From NCBI GenBank assembly GCA_965178655.1, contig OZ238266.1, positions 1,488,001-1,552,000 on the forward strand: 64,000 nucleotides of DNA, in the 5' to 3' direction. The notes under the pieces are model-generated. The model worked only from the letters and a program-made list of their open reading frames with translations, made no database searches and had not been told where the DNA came from. How positions within the stretch are numbered: position 1 is the stretch's first letter; every line of letters begins with the position of its first letter. The DNA comes from GCA-2733415 sp965178655 (GTDB taxonomy: Bacteria; Bacteroidota; Bacteroidia; Flavobacteriales; Flavobacteriaceae). Shown here piece after piece: positions 49,111-57,764 of this stretch. Both the position numbers and the translations under genes were made by a program.

Positions 49111-51706
49111 ACAAGTATATAGCACAGTAGCAATCATTATGTTAATGGTTTCTACAGTAACTGTGGCACAAGAAAATAACTTTGTATCAGGATCAAAATA
49201 TACTATAGAAGACATTACAGTTGTAGGGAGTACAAGTTTTAACAAACAAACCGTAGTTACTTTTTCAGGACTTAGAAAAGGACAAACAATTGTATTTCCA
49301 GGAGAAAAAACAAGCGCTGCATTAAAAAAATTGTGGTCTTCAAATTTCTTTAGTAATGTAAGTCTTTACGTTACTAAGACAGAAGGTAATCTCATCTATT
49401 TAGAAATAGAAGTACAAGAACTGCCAACATTAAGTGAGGTAAAGGTTGTAGGTCTTAAAAAAACTAAGCGCGATGAGCTTGTAAAGGAAAACAAATTAAC
49501 AAAGGGCGTTAAGCTTACAGAAAACCTGTTAACTACAACAAAGAACTACCTAAAAAATAAATATGCTAAGGAAGGGTTCTTGTATGCAAAAGTTCACTTA
49601 AACCCAATTATAGAAAAGGATTCTTTAGGTAAAGAGACTGCTAAGCTTGTTGTTACAATTGACAAAGGTAAAAAGGTAAAAGTGCAAAACATTGTTTTTA
49701 ACGGAAACGAAAGTTTTTCTAACAAGAAACTTCGTAATTCAATGAAAAAAACAAAAGAGAAAGGTTTTAAAAACCCACTTAAAATTTTTACTAGTGCCAA
49801 GTTTATAGATGAAGAATATCAGGCAGATTTACAGCGTTTAATTAATTTGTATAAAGAAAATGGCTATAGAGATGTTCAGGTAAATGGTAATGCGCCAAAG
49901 GCAAATGAAAACAAAACGGTATCGGTAGATATTGATATTGCTGAAGGGAAAAAGTATTTTATTGGAAACATAGACTTTATTGGAAATACAATCTACTCAG
50001 ATAGCTACTTAAAGCAAATGTTAGGGATTTATAAAGGCGACGTATATAACGGTGTACTTTTAGAAAAACAAATTGCAGACGTAGAAGATCCAGATGCACA
50101 TGACTTAACAAACCTTTATCAAAATAATGGTTATATGTTTTCTAATGTTATTCCTGTTGAGGTTGGCGTACGTAATGATACTATTGATTTTGAAATTCGT
50201 ATAACCGAAGGAAAACTTACCCGTTTTAAAAACATTACAGTAACAGGAAACGATAAAACAAACGACCATGTTGTCTATAGAGAATTAAGAACAAAACCAG
50301 GTCAAGTATATAGTAAACAAGATATTATTAGAAGTTTGCGTGAGCTAGGGCAAATGGGCTTCTTTGATGCAGAGCAATTAGTGCCAAACATTAAAAATCC
50401 AAACCCAAACGAAGGAACAGTTGATGTAGATTATAGCCTTGTTGAAAAAGGCTCAAGCCAGATAGAACTACAAGGTGGTTTTGGAGGTGGCGGTTTTATA
50501 GGAACCCTAGGGTTGTCATTTAACAACTTCTCTATTAAAAATATGTTTAAAAAAGAAGCATATACACCATTGCCAATGGGAGATGGACAATCACTGTCTT
50601 TAAGAGCACAAGCAAGTAGGTTTTACAGAACTTATAGTTTTTCTTTTGCAGAGCCATGGTTAGGAGGAAAAAAACCAAAGCAATTTTCGGTATCATTCTC
50701 TCATACAGAGCAATTTAGATATAACGCTATTCTTAGAGATGTAGATAAAAGTCAACGTTTTTTAATATCCGGATTAACAATAGGATTGGCAAAACGATTA
50801 CGAGTACCAGATGATTATTTTACATTAAGTCAGTCAATTTCATATCAACATTATAACTTAAAAAACTATAATTCAGGAATTTTCAGAAACATAAGTAATG
50901 GATATTCAAACAACTTGTCTTACACGATAGGTTTATCTAGAGATAGTAAAGGGATTAACCCAATTTATCCAGAACGAGGATCTAAATTTTCATTAACAGG
51001 AAAATTCACCTTACCATACTCATTAATGAATGGGATAGATTATGAAAATCTTGAAAATTTAGAAGCCTATAAAAAGACCAATAGTCACGGAAACTATATT
51101 GATGACAACGGTGCTGTAGTAGCAAATTTTGAAGATGCAGCAGCAGATTTAAGTAAAGTAGATCAAGAACGTTATAAGTGGCTAGAATTTTATAAGATTA
51201 AATTTGAAGGAGATTGGTACACAAGTTTATATAAACGATTAGTATTACGAGCAAATGTAAACTTTGGATACCTTGGCGCATATAACGATGAAAGAGGAAT
51301 TATTCCTTTTGAGCGTTTCTATGTAGGAGGAGATGGATTAGGGTCATATAGTTTAGACGGAAGAGAAGCAGTACGATTAAGAGGGTACCCTAACCAATCA
51401 TTATCAAGTAACGATGGAGGAGTGATTTTTAATAAATTTTCATTAGAATTACGTCATCCAATATCAATGCAATCTGCAGCAGCAAGTATATATGCATTAG
51501 CATTTGCGGAGGCAGGTAACTCATTTGATAATTATTCGGATTATAATCCTTTTGATATGTATAGATCTGCCGGAATAGGAATTCGTATATTTATGCCAGC
51601 ATTTGGACTTTTAGGAGTCGATTTTGCTCATGGATTTGATAAGCTTCCAGGACAAGCAGCAAAAAATGGTTGGGAGACACATTTTATATTAGGACGTGAA
51701 TTCTAG
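49082..51706 (+). CDS. bamA: Outer-membrane assembly factor BamA
   Basis: 874 residues from a TTG start overlapping uppS by 29 bp. I prefer the TTG because the signal peptide (KLSKQVYSTVAIIMLMVSTVTVA|QEN) needs it; the ATG at 49139 would leave 11 residues. Five POTRA repeats (about residues 30-430) are followed by a 16-stranded barrel with the usual GGFGGGGFIGT and a final FILGREF. It inserts beta-barrel proteins into the outer membrane. Confidence 0.96.
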   Translation: MEKLANKLSKQVYSTVAIIMLMVSTVTVAQENNFVSGSKYTIEDITVVGSTSFNKQTVVTFSGLRKGQTIVFPGEKTSAALKKLWSSNFFSNVSLYVTKTEGNLIYLEIEVQELPTLSEVKVVGLKKTKRDELVKENKLTKGVKLTENLLTTTKNYLKNKYAKEGFLYAKVHLNPIIEKDSLGKETAKLVVTIDKGKKVKVQNIVFNGNESFSNKKLRNSMKKTKEKGFKNPLKIFTSAKFIDEEYQADLQRLINLYKENGYRDVQVNGNAPKANENKTVSVDIDIAEGKKYFIGNIDFIGNTIYSDSYLKQMLGIYKGDVYNGVLLEKQIADVEDPDAHDLTNLYQNNGYMFSNVIPVEVGVRNDTIDFEIRITEGKLTRFKNITVTGNDKTNDHVVYRELRTKPGQVYSKQDIIRSLRELGQMGFFDAEQLVPNIKNPNPNEGTVDVDYSLVEKGSSQIELQGGFGGGGFIGTLGLSFNNFSIKNMFKKEAYTPLPMGDGQSLSLRAQASRFYRTYSFSFAEPWLGGKKPKQFSVSFSHTEQFRYNAILRDVDKSQRFLISGLTIGLAKRLRVPDDYFTLSQSISYQHYNLKNYNSGIFRNISNGYSNNLSYTIGLSRDSKGINPIYPERGSKFSLTGKFTLPYSLMNGIDYENLENLEAYKKTNSHGNYIDDNGAVVANFEDAAADLSKVDQERYKWLEFYKIKFEGDWYTSLYKRLVLRANVNFGYLGAYNDERGIIPFERFYVGGDGLGSYSLDGREAVRLRGYPNQSLSSNDGGVIFNKFSLELRHPISMQSAAASIYALAFAEAGNSFDNYSDYNPFDMYRSAGIGIRIFMPAFGLLGVDFAHGFDKLPGQAAKNGWETHFILGREF

Positions 51707-51742
51707 CTTTTGGCACGATATTTTCAATTAATACCATATACT

Positions 51743-52528
51743 ATGAAAAAAACAATTTTCACCATTATTTTTATAGGGCTTATATGCTTCGGTGTTCAAG
51801 CACAACGAAGTAATACAAAAATAGCATATGTAGATACTGAGTATATTTTAGAGAATATTCCAGAATACCAAGAAGCATTACAGCAGTTAGCTTCTAAAGT
51901 AGAAAAATGGAAAAAAGAAATTGATTTAAAAATACGCGAGATTGATAAGAAAAAGTTAGATTTGAGAAATGAGAGCGTATTATTAACCAGAGAACTTATT
52001 GAGGAGCGAGAAGAAGAAATACAAATCGAAGAAAGTGCTATTTTTGAATACCAACAAAAACGATTTGGACCAGAAGGCGATTTGTTTTTGCAAAAAAAGC
52101 TATTAACGCAGCCCATTCAAGACCAGGTGTTAATTGCTGTTCAAGAATTTGCAGCAACTAAAAAATACGATTTTATATACGATAGAGCTAATGGTGCTGT
52201 AATGCTATATGCTAATAAAAAGTATGATGTAAGCGATTTTATAGTGCGCACAATTACTCGATCAGCTAAAAAAAATAAGCAAAAAGAAGATAAAGAAAAT
52301 AAAACAGCAGAAAAAAAATTAGATCCTAAGCGACAAAAAATAGCAGAAGATCGCGCTAAAGCAAAAGCTGAAAAACTGGCAGAACGTCAACGAATTCTTG
52401 ATAAACGAGCAAAAGATAAGGCAGAACGTCAGCGATTACACGAAGAAAAAAGACAAAAATTACTTGATGAAAAAGCTAATGAAAACAGTAATACATCAGA
52501 AACACCAAAAGACGAAATAAACAATTAA
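51743..52528 (+). CDS. OmpH/Skp-family periplasmic chaperone with long charged tail
   Basis: 261 residues from the ATG at 51743 (an upstream TTG reading is not needed). Signal peptide 1-20 (..CFGVQA|QRS). Residues ~22-170 are the Skp/OmpH domain: IAYVDTEYILENIPEYQEAL, then a Lys/Glu coiled coil. Residues 172-261 are an extra K/E/R-rich coiled-coil tail. In Bacteroidota two OmpH genes follow bamA; they guide barrel proteins to the Bam machine. Confidence 0.9.
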   Translation: MKKTIFTIIFIGLICFGVQAQRSNTKIAYVDTEYILENIPEYQEALQQLASKVEKWKKEIDLKIREIDKKKLDLRNESVLLTRELIEEREEEIQIEESAIFEYQQKRFGPEGDLFLQKKLLTQPIQDQVLIAVQEFAATKKYDFIYDRANGAVMLYANKKYDVSDFIVRTITRSAKKNKQKEDKENKTAEKKLDPKRQKIAEDRAKAKAEKLAERQRILDKRAKDKAERQRLHEEKRQKLLDEKANENSNTSETPKDEINN

Positions 52529-52559
52529 AATAAATACAAACACTAATTAAACCAATACA

Positions 52560-53069
52560 ATGAAACAATTTAAAACACTTTTAGCAGCAGCAATATTATT
52601 CTTAGGAGCAACAGCATTTACAAATGCACAGAGTAAAGTAGCGCATATTGATACACAAGAATTAATAGCATCTATGCCAGATATGATTGCAGCACAAAAC
52701 CAATTACAACGTTTGCAAAAAACATACGAGCAAGACATTCAAACAATGGCTGTAGAGCTTCAAAATAAAATGAAGCAATATCAAGCAGAAGCGTCTACAA
52801 AAACCGATGCTGAAAATGAAAGACGTGCTCAAGAAGTACAAAGTATGCGTGATAACGTATTAAAATACGAGCAAAACGCACAAAAAGATATGGGAACTAA
52901 GCAAGAAAGTTTGCTAAGACCAATTATGGAAAAAGCGCGTGTAGCTATTCAAAAAGTAGCTAGAGCAAAAGGATACCAATATGTAATTGACTCAACAACA
53001 GGTTCTGGGTTAATTTTAGCAGATGGGCCAAACTTATTAGACGATGTAAAAAAAGAATTAGGAATGTAA
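52560..53069 (+). CDS. OmpH/Skp-family periplasmic chaperone
   Basis: 169 residues, the classical size. Signal peptide ends ..TAFTNA|QSKVAHID. IDTQELIASMPDMIAAQNQL matches OmpH. Coiled coil at ~60-125. Follows the longer paralog by 31 bp and is closed by a terminator. Confidence 0.92.
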   Translation: MKQFKTLLAAAILFLGATAFTNAQSKVAHIDTQELIASMPDMIAAQNQLQRLQKTYEQDIQTMAVELQNKMKQYQAEASTKTDAENERRAQEVQSMRDNVLKYEQNAQKDMGTKQESLLRPIMEKARVAIQKVARAKGYQYVIDSTTGSGLILADGPNLLDDVKKELGM

Positions 53070-53092
53070 TTCACTACATTTAAAATAATATT

Positions 53093-53129
53093 AAAAAGGC
53101 CTTTTCATTTACTTGAAAAGGTCTTTTTT
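53093..53129 (+). terminator. Terminator after the bamA-ompH operon
   Basis: AAAAAGGCCTTTTCA, loop TTTACT, TGAAAAGGTCTTTTT: 15 bp arms with one G-T pair, then T. Confidence 0.9.
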
Positions 53130-53147
53130 GTTAAAAAACAAAAACAC

Positions 53148-53630
53148 ATGAACTTAACAGAATTAGAGTCGCTAGTGGCTATTGTTGCAAGAGACATCAC
53201 GCTTTCGGTACGTGATCGTTTAAAAGGAATTTGTCAGTTATTGCATGATAATGTTAATGCGTATGACTGGGTGGGGTTTTATTTTGCTAACCACCAAGAA
53301 AAAACACTGCATTTAAGCGCCTATGTAGGCGAAGAAACCGATCATATAGTTATTCCTTTTGGTAAAGGTATTTGCGGGCAAGTGGCTAATAGTAATGCTA
53401 ATTTTGTGGTACCAGACGTCGCTGCTCAAGACAATTACATAGCCTGTAGTATTACTGTAAAATCCGAAATTGTTATTCCTATATTTAATAAAGGAATAAA
53501 TATAGGTCAGATAGATATAGATTCTAATGCAATAAATGCATTCACTGCAAAAGACGAGCGTTTCTTAACTTTTGTAACTGAGCAAGTTGCTGTGTTGGTA
53601 AATGAGATACCTATGGCTAGGTTGTTGTAA
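53148..53630 (+). CDS. GAF-domain protein, free methionine-(R)-sulfoxide reductase-like
   Basis: 160 residues, single GAF domain. IPFGKGICGQVA (C76) and NYIACSITVKSEIVIPIF (C100) match the two reactive cysteines of fRMsr enzymes; the third cysteine, expected ten residues before C76, is His66 here. The family reduces free Met-R-sulfoxide. It starts 18 bp after the terminator. Confidence 0.82.
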   Translation: MNLTELESLVAIVARDITLSVRDRLKGICQLLHDNVNAYDWVGFYFANHQEKTLHLSAYVGEETDHIVIPFGKGICGQVANSNANFVVPDVAAQDNYIACSITVKSEIVIPIFNKGINIGQIDIDSNAINAFTAKDERFLTFVTEQVAVLVNEIPMARLL

Positions 53631-53672
53631 AAATAATCCTTTTAATATAGTGATTTTTTAAACTATAAAAAT

Positions 53673-53680
53673 TACTTTTG
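53673..53680 (+). promoter_or_regulatory. purH promoter -7 element
   Basis: TACTTTTG followed by CACC fits TAnnTTTG. 53 bp before the purH ATG. Confidence 0.55.
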
Positions 53681-53733
53681 CACCTTTCAAAAACAATATC
53701 ATTTTAAATGATATAACACAAGCAACACAAAAA

Positions 53734-55263
53734 ATGAGTACAAAAGCAATTAAATCGGCATTAATTTCTGTTTTCCATAAAGACGGATTAGAACCAATCG
53801 TTCAAAAGTTAAATGAATTAGGGGTAACAATCTATTCTACCGGAGGGACAGAGAAATTCATTAAAGATTTAGGTATTAATGTTGTTCCTGTAGAGGAAAC
53901 AACGTCATACCCTTCTATTTTAGGGGGTCGCGTTAAAACATTGCATCCAAAGGTTTTTGGAGGAATACTAAACCGTCAAGATCATGATGGTGATGTTGCT
54001 GAAATGAAAGAATACAACATACCGCAATTAGATTTGGTAATTGTTGATTTATACCCGTTTGAAAAAACAGTTGCCTCTGGTGCTCCTGAACAAGATATTA
54101 TTGAAAAAATTGATATTGGAGGAATATCTTTAATTAGAGCAGCTGCTAAAAACTTTAAAGACACCGTAATTGTTTCTTCAATGGAACAATACGATTCATT
54201 ATTAGAAACTATTACAGCAGGTAATGGAACAACAACACTTGCCGATAGAAAAAAATTAGCAGGAAAAGCATTTAATATATCATCGCACTATGACACTGCA
54301 ATATTCAACTACTTTAATAAAGAAGAAGATGAGGTAGTGCTAAAAATGAGCGAAACAAACGGCAAAACATTACGTTACGGAGAGAACCCACATCAAAAAG
54401 GATTTTTCTTTGGTGAGTTTGATGACATGTTTAATAAATTACACGGTAAAGAGTTAAGTTATAACAACTTACTAGATGTAGATGCTGCTGTAAGTTTAAT
54501 GGATGAATTTAAAGGAGAGGCACCTACATTTGCAGTGTTAAAACACAACAATGCTTGTGGATTTGCACAGCGTAGCACCATTTGTGAAGCCTATGTAGAT
54601 GCATTGGCAGGAGATCCAACATCGGCATTTGGCGGGGTGTTAATCTCAAATACAGCAATTGATGTTGCCACTGCAACAGAAATACATAAATTATTTTGTG
54701 AGGTAGTTATTGCACCATCATTTAATGCAGATGCTTTAACTGTTTTAAAAGGTAAAAAGAACAGAATTTTATTGGTTCAGAACAGTATAGAGATGCCAAA
54801 AACAAATGTTCGTTCTTGTTTAAACGGTGTATTGGTACAAGACAGAAATATGGTAACTGATACCATTTCTGGTTTAGAAGATAAAACAACAACAGCAGTA
54901 ACAGCAGCACAAAAAGAAGATTTAATATTTGCTTCTAAAATTTGTAAGCACACCAAATCAAATACAATTGTATTGGTTAAAGATAAGCAGTTGTGTGCAA
55001 GCGGAACAGGACAAACATCACGTGTAGATGCTTTAAACCAAGCTATAGAAAAAGCCACTAAGTTTGAATTTAATTTAAACGGTGCAGTAATGGCAAGTGA
55101 TGCATTTTTTCCTTTCCCTGACTGTGTAGAAATTGCAGATAAAGCAGGAATTAAAGCAGTTATACAACCAGGAGGATCTATAAAAGATCAGCTAAGTATA
55201 GATTATTGTAATGACAATGGTGTTGCAATGGTATTTACAGGAACACGTCACTTTAAGCATTAA
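53734..55263 (+). CDS. purH: Bifunctional AICAR transformylase / IMP cyclohydrolase PurH
   Basis: 509 residues. Last two steps of purine synthesis. N-terminal MGS-like cyclohydrolase domain (ALISVFHKDGLEPIV ... STGGTEKFIKDLG, GGRVKTLHPKVFGGIL) and C-terminal transformylase with RYGENPHQKG, KHNNACGFA and DAFFPFPDCVE. Length normal. Single gene with own promoter and terminator. Confidence 0.98.
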   Translation: MSTKAIKSALISVFHKDGLEPIVQKLNELGVTIYSTGGTEKFIKDLGINVVPVEETTSYPSILGGRVKTLHPKVFGGILNRQDHDGDVAEMKEYNIPQLDLVIVDLYPFEKTVASGAPEQDIIEKIDIGGISLIRAAAKNFKDTVIVSSMEQYDSLLETITAGNGTTTLADRKKLAGKAFNISSHYDTAIFNYFNKEEDEVVLKMSETNGKTLRYGENPHQKGFFFGEFDDMFNKLHGKELSYNNLLDVDAAVSLMDEFKGEAPTFAVLKHNNACGFAQRSTICEAYVDALAGDPTSAFGGVLISNTAIDVATATEIHKLFCEVVIAPSFNADALTVLKGKKNRILLVQNSIEMPKTNVRSCLNGVLVQDRNMVTDTISGLEDKTTTAVTAAQKEDLIFASKICKHTKSNTIVLVKDKQLCASGTGQTSRVDALNQAIEKATKFEFNLNGAVMASDAFFPFPDCVEIADKAGIKAVIQPGGSIKDQLSIDYCNDNGVAMVFTGTRHFKH

Positions 55264-55287
55264 AAAGCAGTAAAGGTTTTAAATATA

Positions 55288-55317
55288 GCGCCGTGATTCT
55301 TTTCACGGCGTTTTTTT
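55288..55317 (+). terminator. purH terminator
   Basis: CGCCGTGA, loop TTCTTT, TCACGGCG and seven T. 25 bp after purH. Confidence 0.92.
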
Positions 55318-55364
55318 ATGCTATTTTCAAAGTTTAAAAAGTATTATATATGCCTTAATTTTAT

Positions 55365-55372
55365 TATCTTTG
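55365..55372 (+). promoter_or_regulatory. mreB operon promoter -7 element
   Basis: TATCTTTG fits TAnnTTTG, 49 bp before mreB. A -33 element is not clear. Confidence 0.5.
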
Positions 55373-55421
55373 GTAGCTTACCGAGAAGAATTAATTTTAC
55401 GCATTAAAATACAATAGTCAT

Positions 55422-56450
55422 ATGGGGTTTTTCGACTTTCTAACAGAAGAAATAGCAATAGATTTAGGTACAGCAAATACCTTAATTATACATAATGGAA
55501 AAGTCGTTATAGATGCACCTTCTATTGTTGCAAGACACCGTGTATCTGGAGATATTATTGCAGTAGGACAAGAGGCTAATTTAATGCAAGGTAAAACCCA
55601 TGAAAATATTAAAACGATTAGACCATTAAAAGATGGTGTAATTGCCGATTTTGATGCGTCTGAAAAAATGCTAACCATGTTTATTAAAAACATACCTGCG
55701 CTAAAGAAAAAATTATTTCCGCCAGCACTTAGGTTAGTAATTTGTATTCCATCTGGGATTACAGAGGTTGAAATGCGTGCGGTAAAAGAATCTGCCGAAC
55801 GTGTAAACGGTAAAGAAGTATATCTTATTCATGAGCCTATGGCAGCAGCTATTGGTATTGGTGTAGATATTATGCAGCCTAAAGGTAATATGATTGTTGA
55901 TATAGGAGGTGGTACTACCGAAATAGCGATTATAGCTTTAGGAGGAATTGTATGTGATAACTCCGTTAAAGTAGCTGGAGATATTTTTACAAGTGATATT
56001 GTTTATTTTATGCGTACACAACATAACTTGTATGTTGGAGACAGAACAGCAGAGCGTATAAAAATTCAAATTGGTTCAGCAACCGAAGATCTAGAAACAC
56101 CACCAGACGACATGTTTGTTCAAGGTAGAGATTTACTAACAGGAAAACCTAAGCAAGTTCAAATTTCATATAGAGAAATGGCAAAGGCTTTAGATAAATC
56201 AATTTTAAGAATTGAAGAGGCTGTTATGGAAACTTTAGCACAAACCCCACCAGAATTAGCTGCAGATATATATAACACAGGTATATACCTAGCAGGAGGA
56301 GGATCAATGCTTAGAGGTTTAGATAAAAGACTATCTAAAAAAACCGACTTGCCAGTCTATATTGCCGAAGACCCATTAAGAGCAGTTGTTCGTGGTACAG
56401 GTATTACCCTAAAAAACATAGAGAAATACAAAAGTGTTTTGATTAAATAA
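55422..56450 (+). CDS. mreB: Rod-shape protein MreB
   Basis: 342 residues, actin-like. Seen: AIDLGTANTLI (phosphate 1), HEPMAAAIGIG and DIGGGTTEIA (phosphate 2), and YLAGGGSML (adenosine). Forms filaments under the inner membrane that place the elongation machine. First gene of mreBCD-mrdA-rodA. Confidence 0.98.
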   Translation: MGFFDFLTEEIAIDLGTANTLIIHNGKVVIDAPSIVARHRVSGDIIAVGQEANLMQGKTHENIKTIRPLKDGVIADFDASEKMLTMFIKNIPALKKKLFPPALRLVICIPSGITEVEMRAVKESAERVNGKEVYLIHEPMAAAIGIGVDIMQPKGNMIVDIGGGTTEIAIIALGGIVCDNSVKVAGDIFTSDIVYFMRTQHNLYVGDRTAERIKIQIGSATEDLETPPDDMFVQGRDLLTGKPKQVQISYREMAKALDKSILRIEEAVMETLAQTPPELAADIYNTGIYLAGGGSMLRGLDKRLSKKTDLPVYIAEDPLRAVVRGTGITLKNIEKYKSVLIK

Positions 56451-56458
56451 AAGCAGTA

Positions 56459-57268
56459 ATGCAACAGGTAATTCTATTCTTAATACGTAAAAAGGAATTT
56501 CTATTCTTTATGTTCCTGTTTGCAGTTTCAGTAGGATTAACAATTCAGAAGCACAGCTATCATAAAAGTAAATTTGTGAACGCAACTAGTGCAATTACCG
56601 GGCGTGTATATGAGTTTAAAAATGAATTTTCTACATATTTAAATTTAGCTAATCACAATCAAAAATTACAAAACGAAAATGCACAATTACGTGCACAACT
56701 AAGTAATATAAATATAAATTCTGTAGAAAATTACCCAGAAGAAACCCCTTATGAGGTTATTCCTGCAAGGCTAATTCAGCAGAGTTATCATAAAAAAGAG
56801 AATATATTGCTTATTAATAGAGGTGCAAAACATGGTGTTGAGCCAGATATGGGCGTAATTACTACAAACGGTATTGTAGGTGTTGTTGCGTCTGTTGGAG
56901 AGGAATATGCAACAGTATTATCCGTATTACATACAGCCTCAAACATAAATGCACAGTTAAAAAAAACGAACCATATTGGCGCTTTAACATGGAATGGTGA
57001 TTCACCTTTTCAGGTACAGTTAGAGGACTTTACTAAAGTTACTCCTGTAATAAAAAACGATACTATTGTAACGGGAGATTACTCAATTTTTCCGCAAGGC
57101 ATCCCAATAGGGGCTGTTACTGAAGCTGTTTTAGACTATTCTCAAAATTTTTATAAGATACAGGTGCAGTTATTTGCAGATATGACCAATATAGGTCACG
57201 TATATGTTATTAAGAATACCGATAAAAAACTGATGACAGAACTAATTAGCCAACAAGCCAATGAATAA
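56459..57268 (+). CDS. mreC: Rod-shape protein MreC
   Basis: 269 residues. One N-terminal membrane helix (~12-30), a coiled coil (~55-75, NHNQKLQNENAQLRAQL) and a periplasmic beta-rich domain with NRGAKHGVEPDMGVIT. Links MreB to the periplasmic synthases. Overlaps mreD by 8 bp. Confidence 0.95.
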   Translation: MQQVILFLIRKKEFLFFMFLFAVSVGLTIQKHSYHKSKFVNATSAITGRVYEFKNEFSTYLNLANHNQKLQNENAQLRAQLSNININSVENYPEETPYEVIPARLIQQSYHKKENILLINRGAKHGVEPDMGVITTNGIVGVVASVGEEYATVLSVLHTASNINAQLKKTNHIGALTWNGDSPFQVQLEDFTKVTPVIKNDTIVTGDYSIFPQGIPIGAVTEAVLDYSQNFYKIQVQLFADMTNIGHVYVIKNTDKKLMTELISQQANE

Positions 57269-57764
57269 AGCAATAGTTGGACATATAGCTTTGTTTTTTG
57301 TGTTAATACTATTGCAAGTAGTGGTGTTTAACAGTATGTTTTTAGGCAACTACGTGCCGTATATGTATGTTTTGTTTGTATTGCTGTACCCAATTAAATC
57401 TAATAAAATATTATTCTTAGCAAGCAGCTTTTTATTAGGCTTATCGTTAGACTTTTTTCTTAGTTCTGGTGGAGTACATGCAGCAGCATGCACACTAATT
57501 GCATATGTTAGACCGTTAGTGTTAAAGTTTTCCTTCGGAATAAGTTATGAATATCAAACTATAAAAATTGCAGAAGCAACTATTAAAGAGCGTATTGCAT
57601 ATTTTAGTTTATTAATTTTAACACACCATACAGTCCTGTTTGTGTTAGAAATATATAGTACGTCATTACTATTATACGGGTTAAAAACAATTTTGCTAAC
57701 AACTATATATAGTACAGTAATATGTTTATTGTTGGTAGCGCTATTTCGTAAACAAAGTCCATGA
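57261..57764 (+). CDS. mreD: Rod-shape protein MreD
   Basis: 167 residues with five hydrophobic segments and few polar loops, as MreD. Its stop overlaps the mrdA start by 4 bp (ATGA). Confidence 0.9.
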   Translation: MNKAIVGHIALFFVLILLQVVVFNSMFLGNYVPYMYVLFVLLYPIKSNKILFLASSFLLGLSLDFFLSSGGVHAAACTLIAYVRPLVLKFSFGISYEYQTIKIAEATIKERIAYFSLLILTHHTVLFVLEIYSTSLLLYGLKTILLTTIYSTVICLLLVALFRKQSP

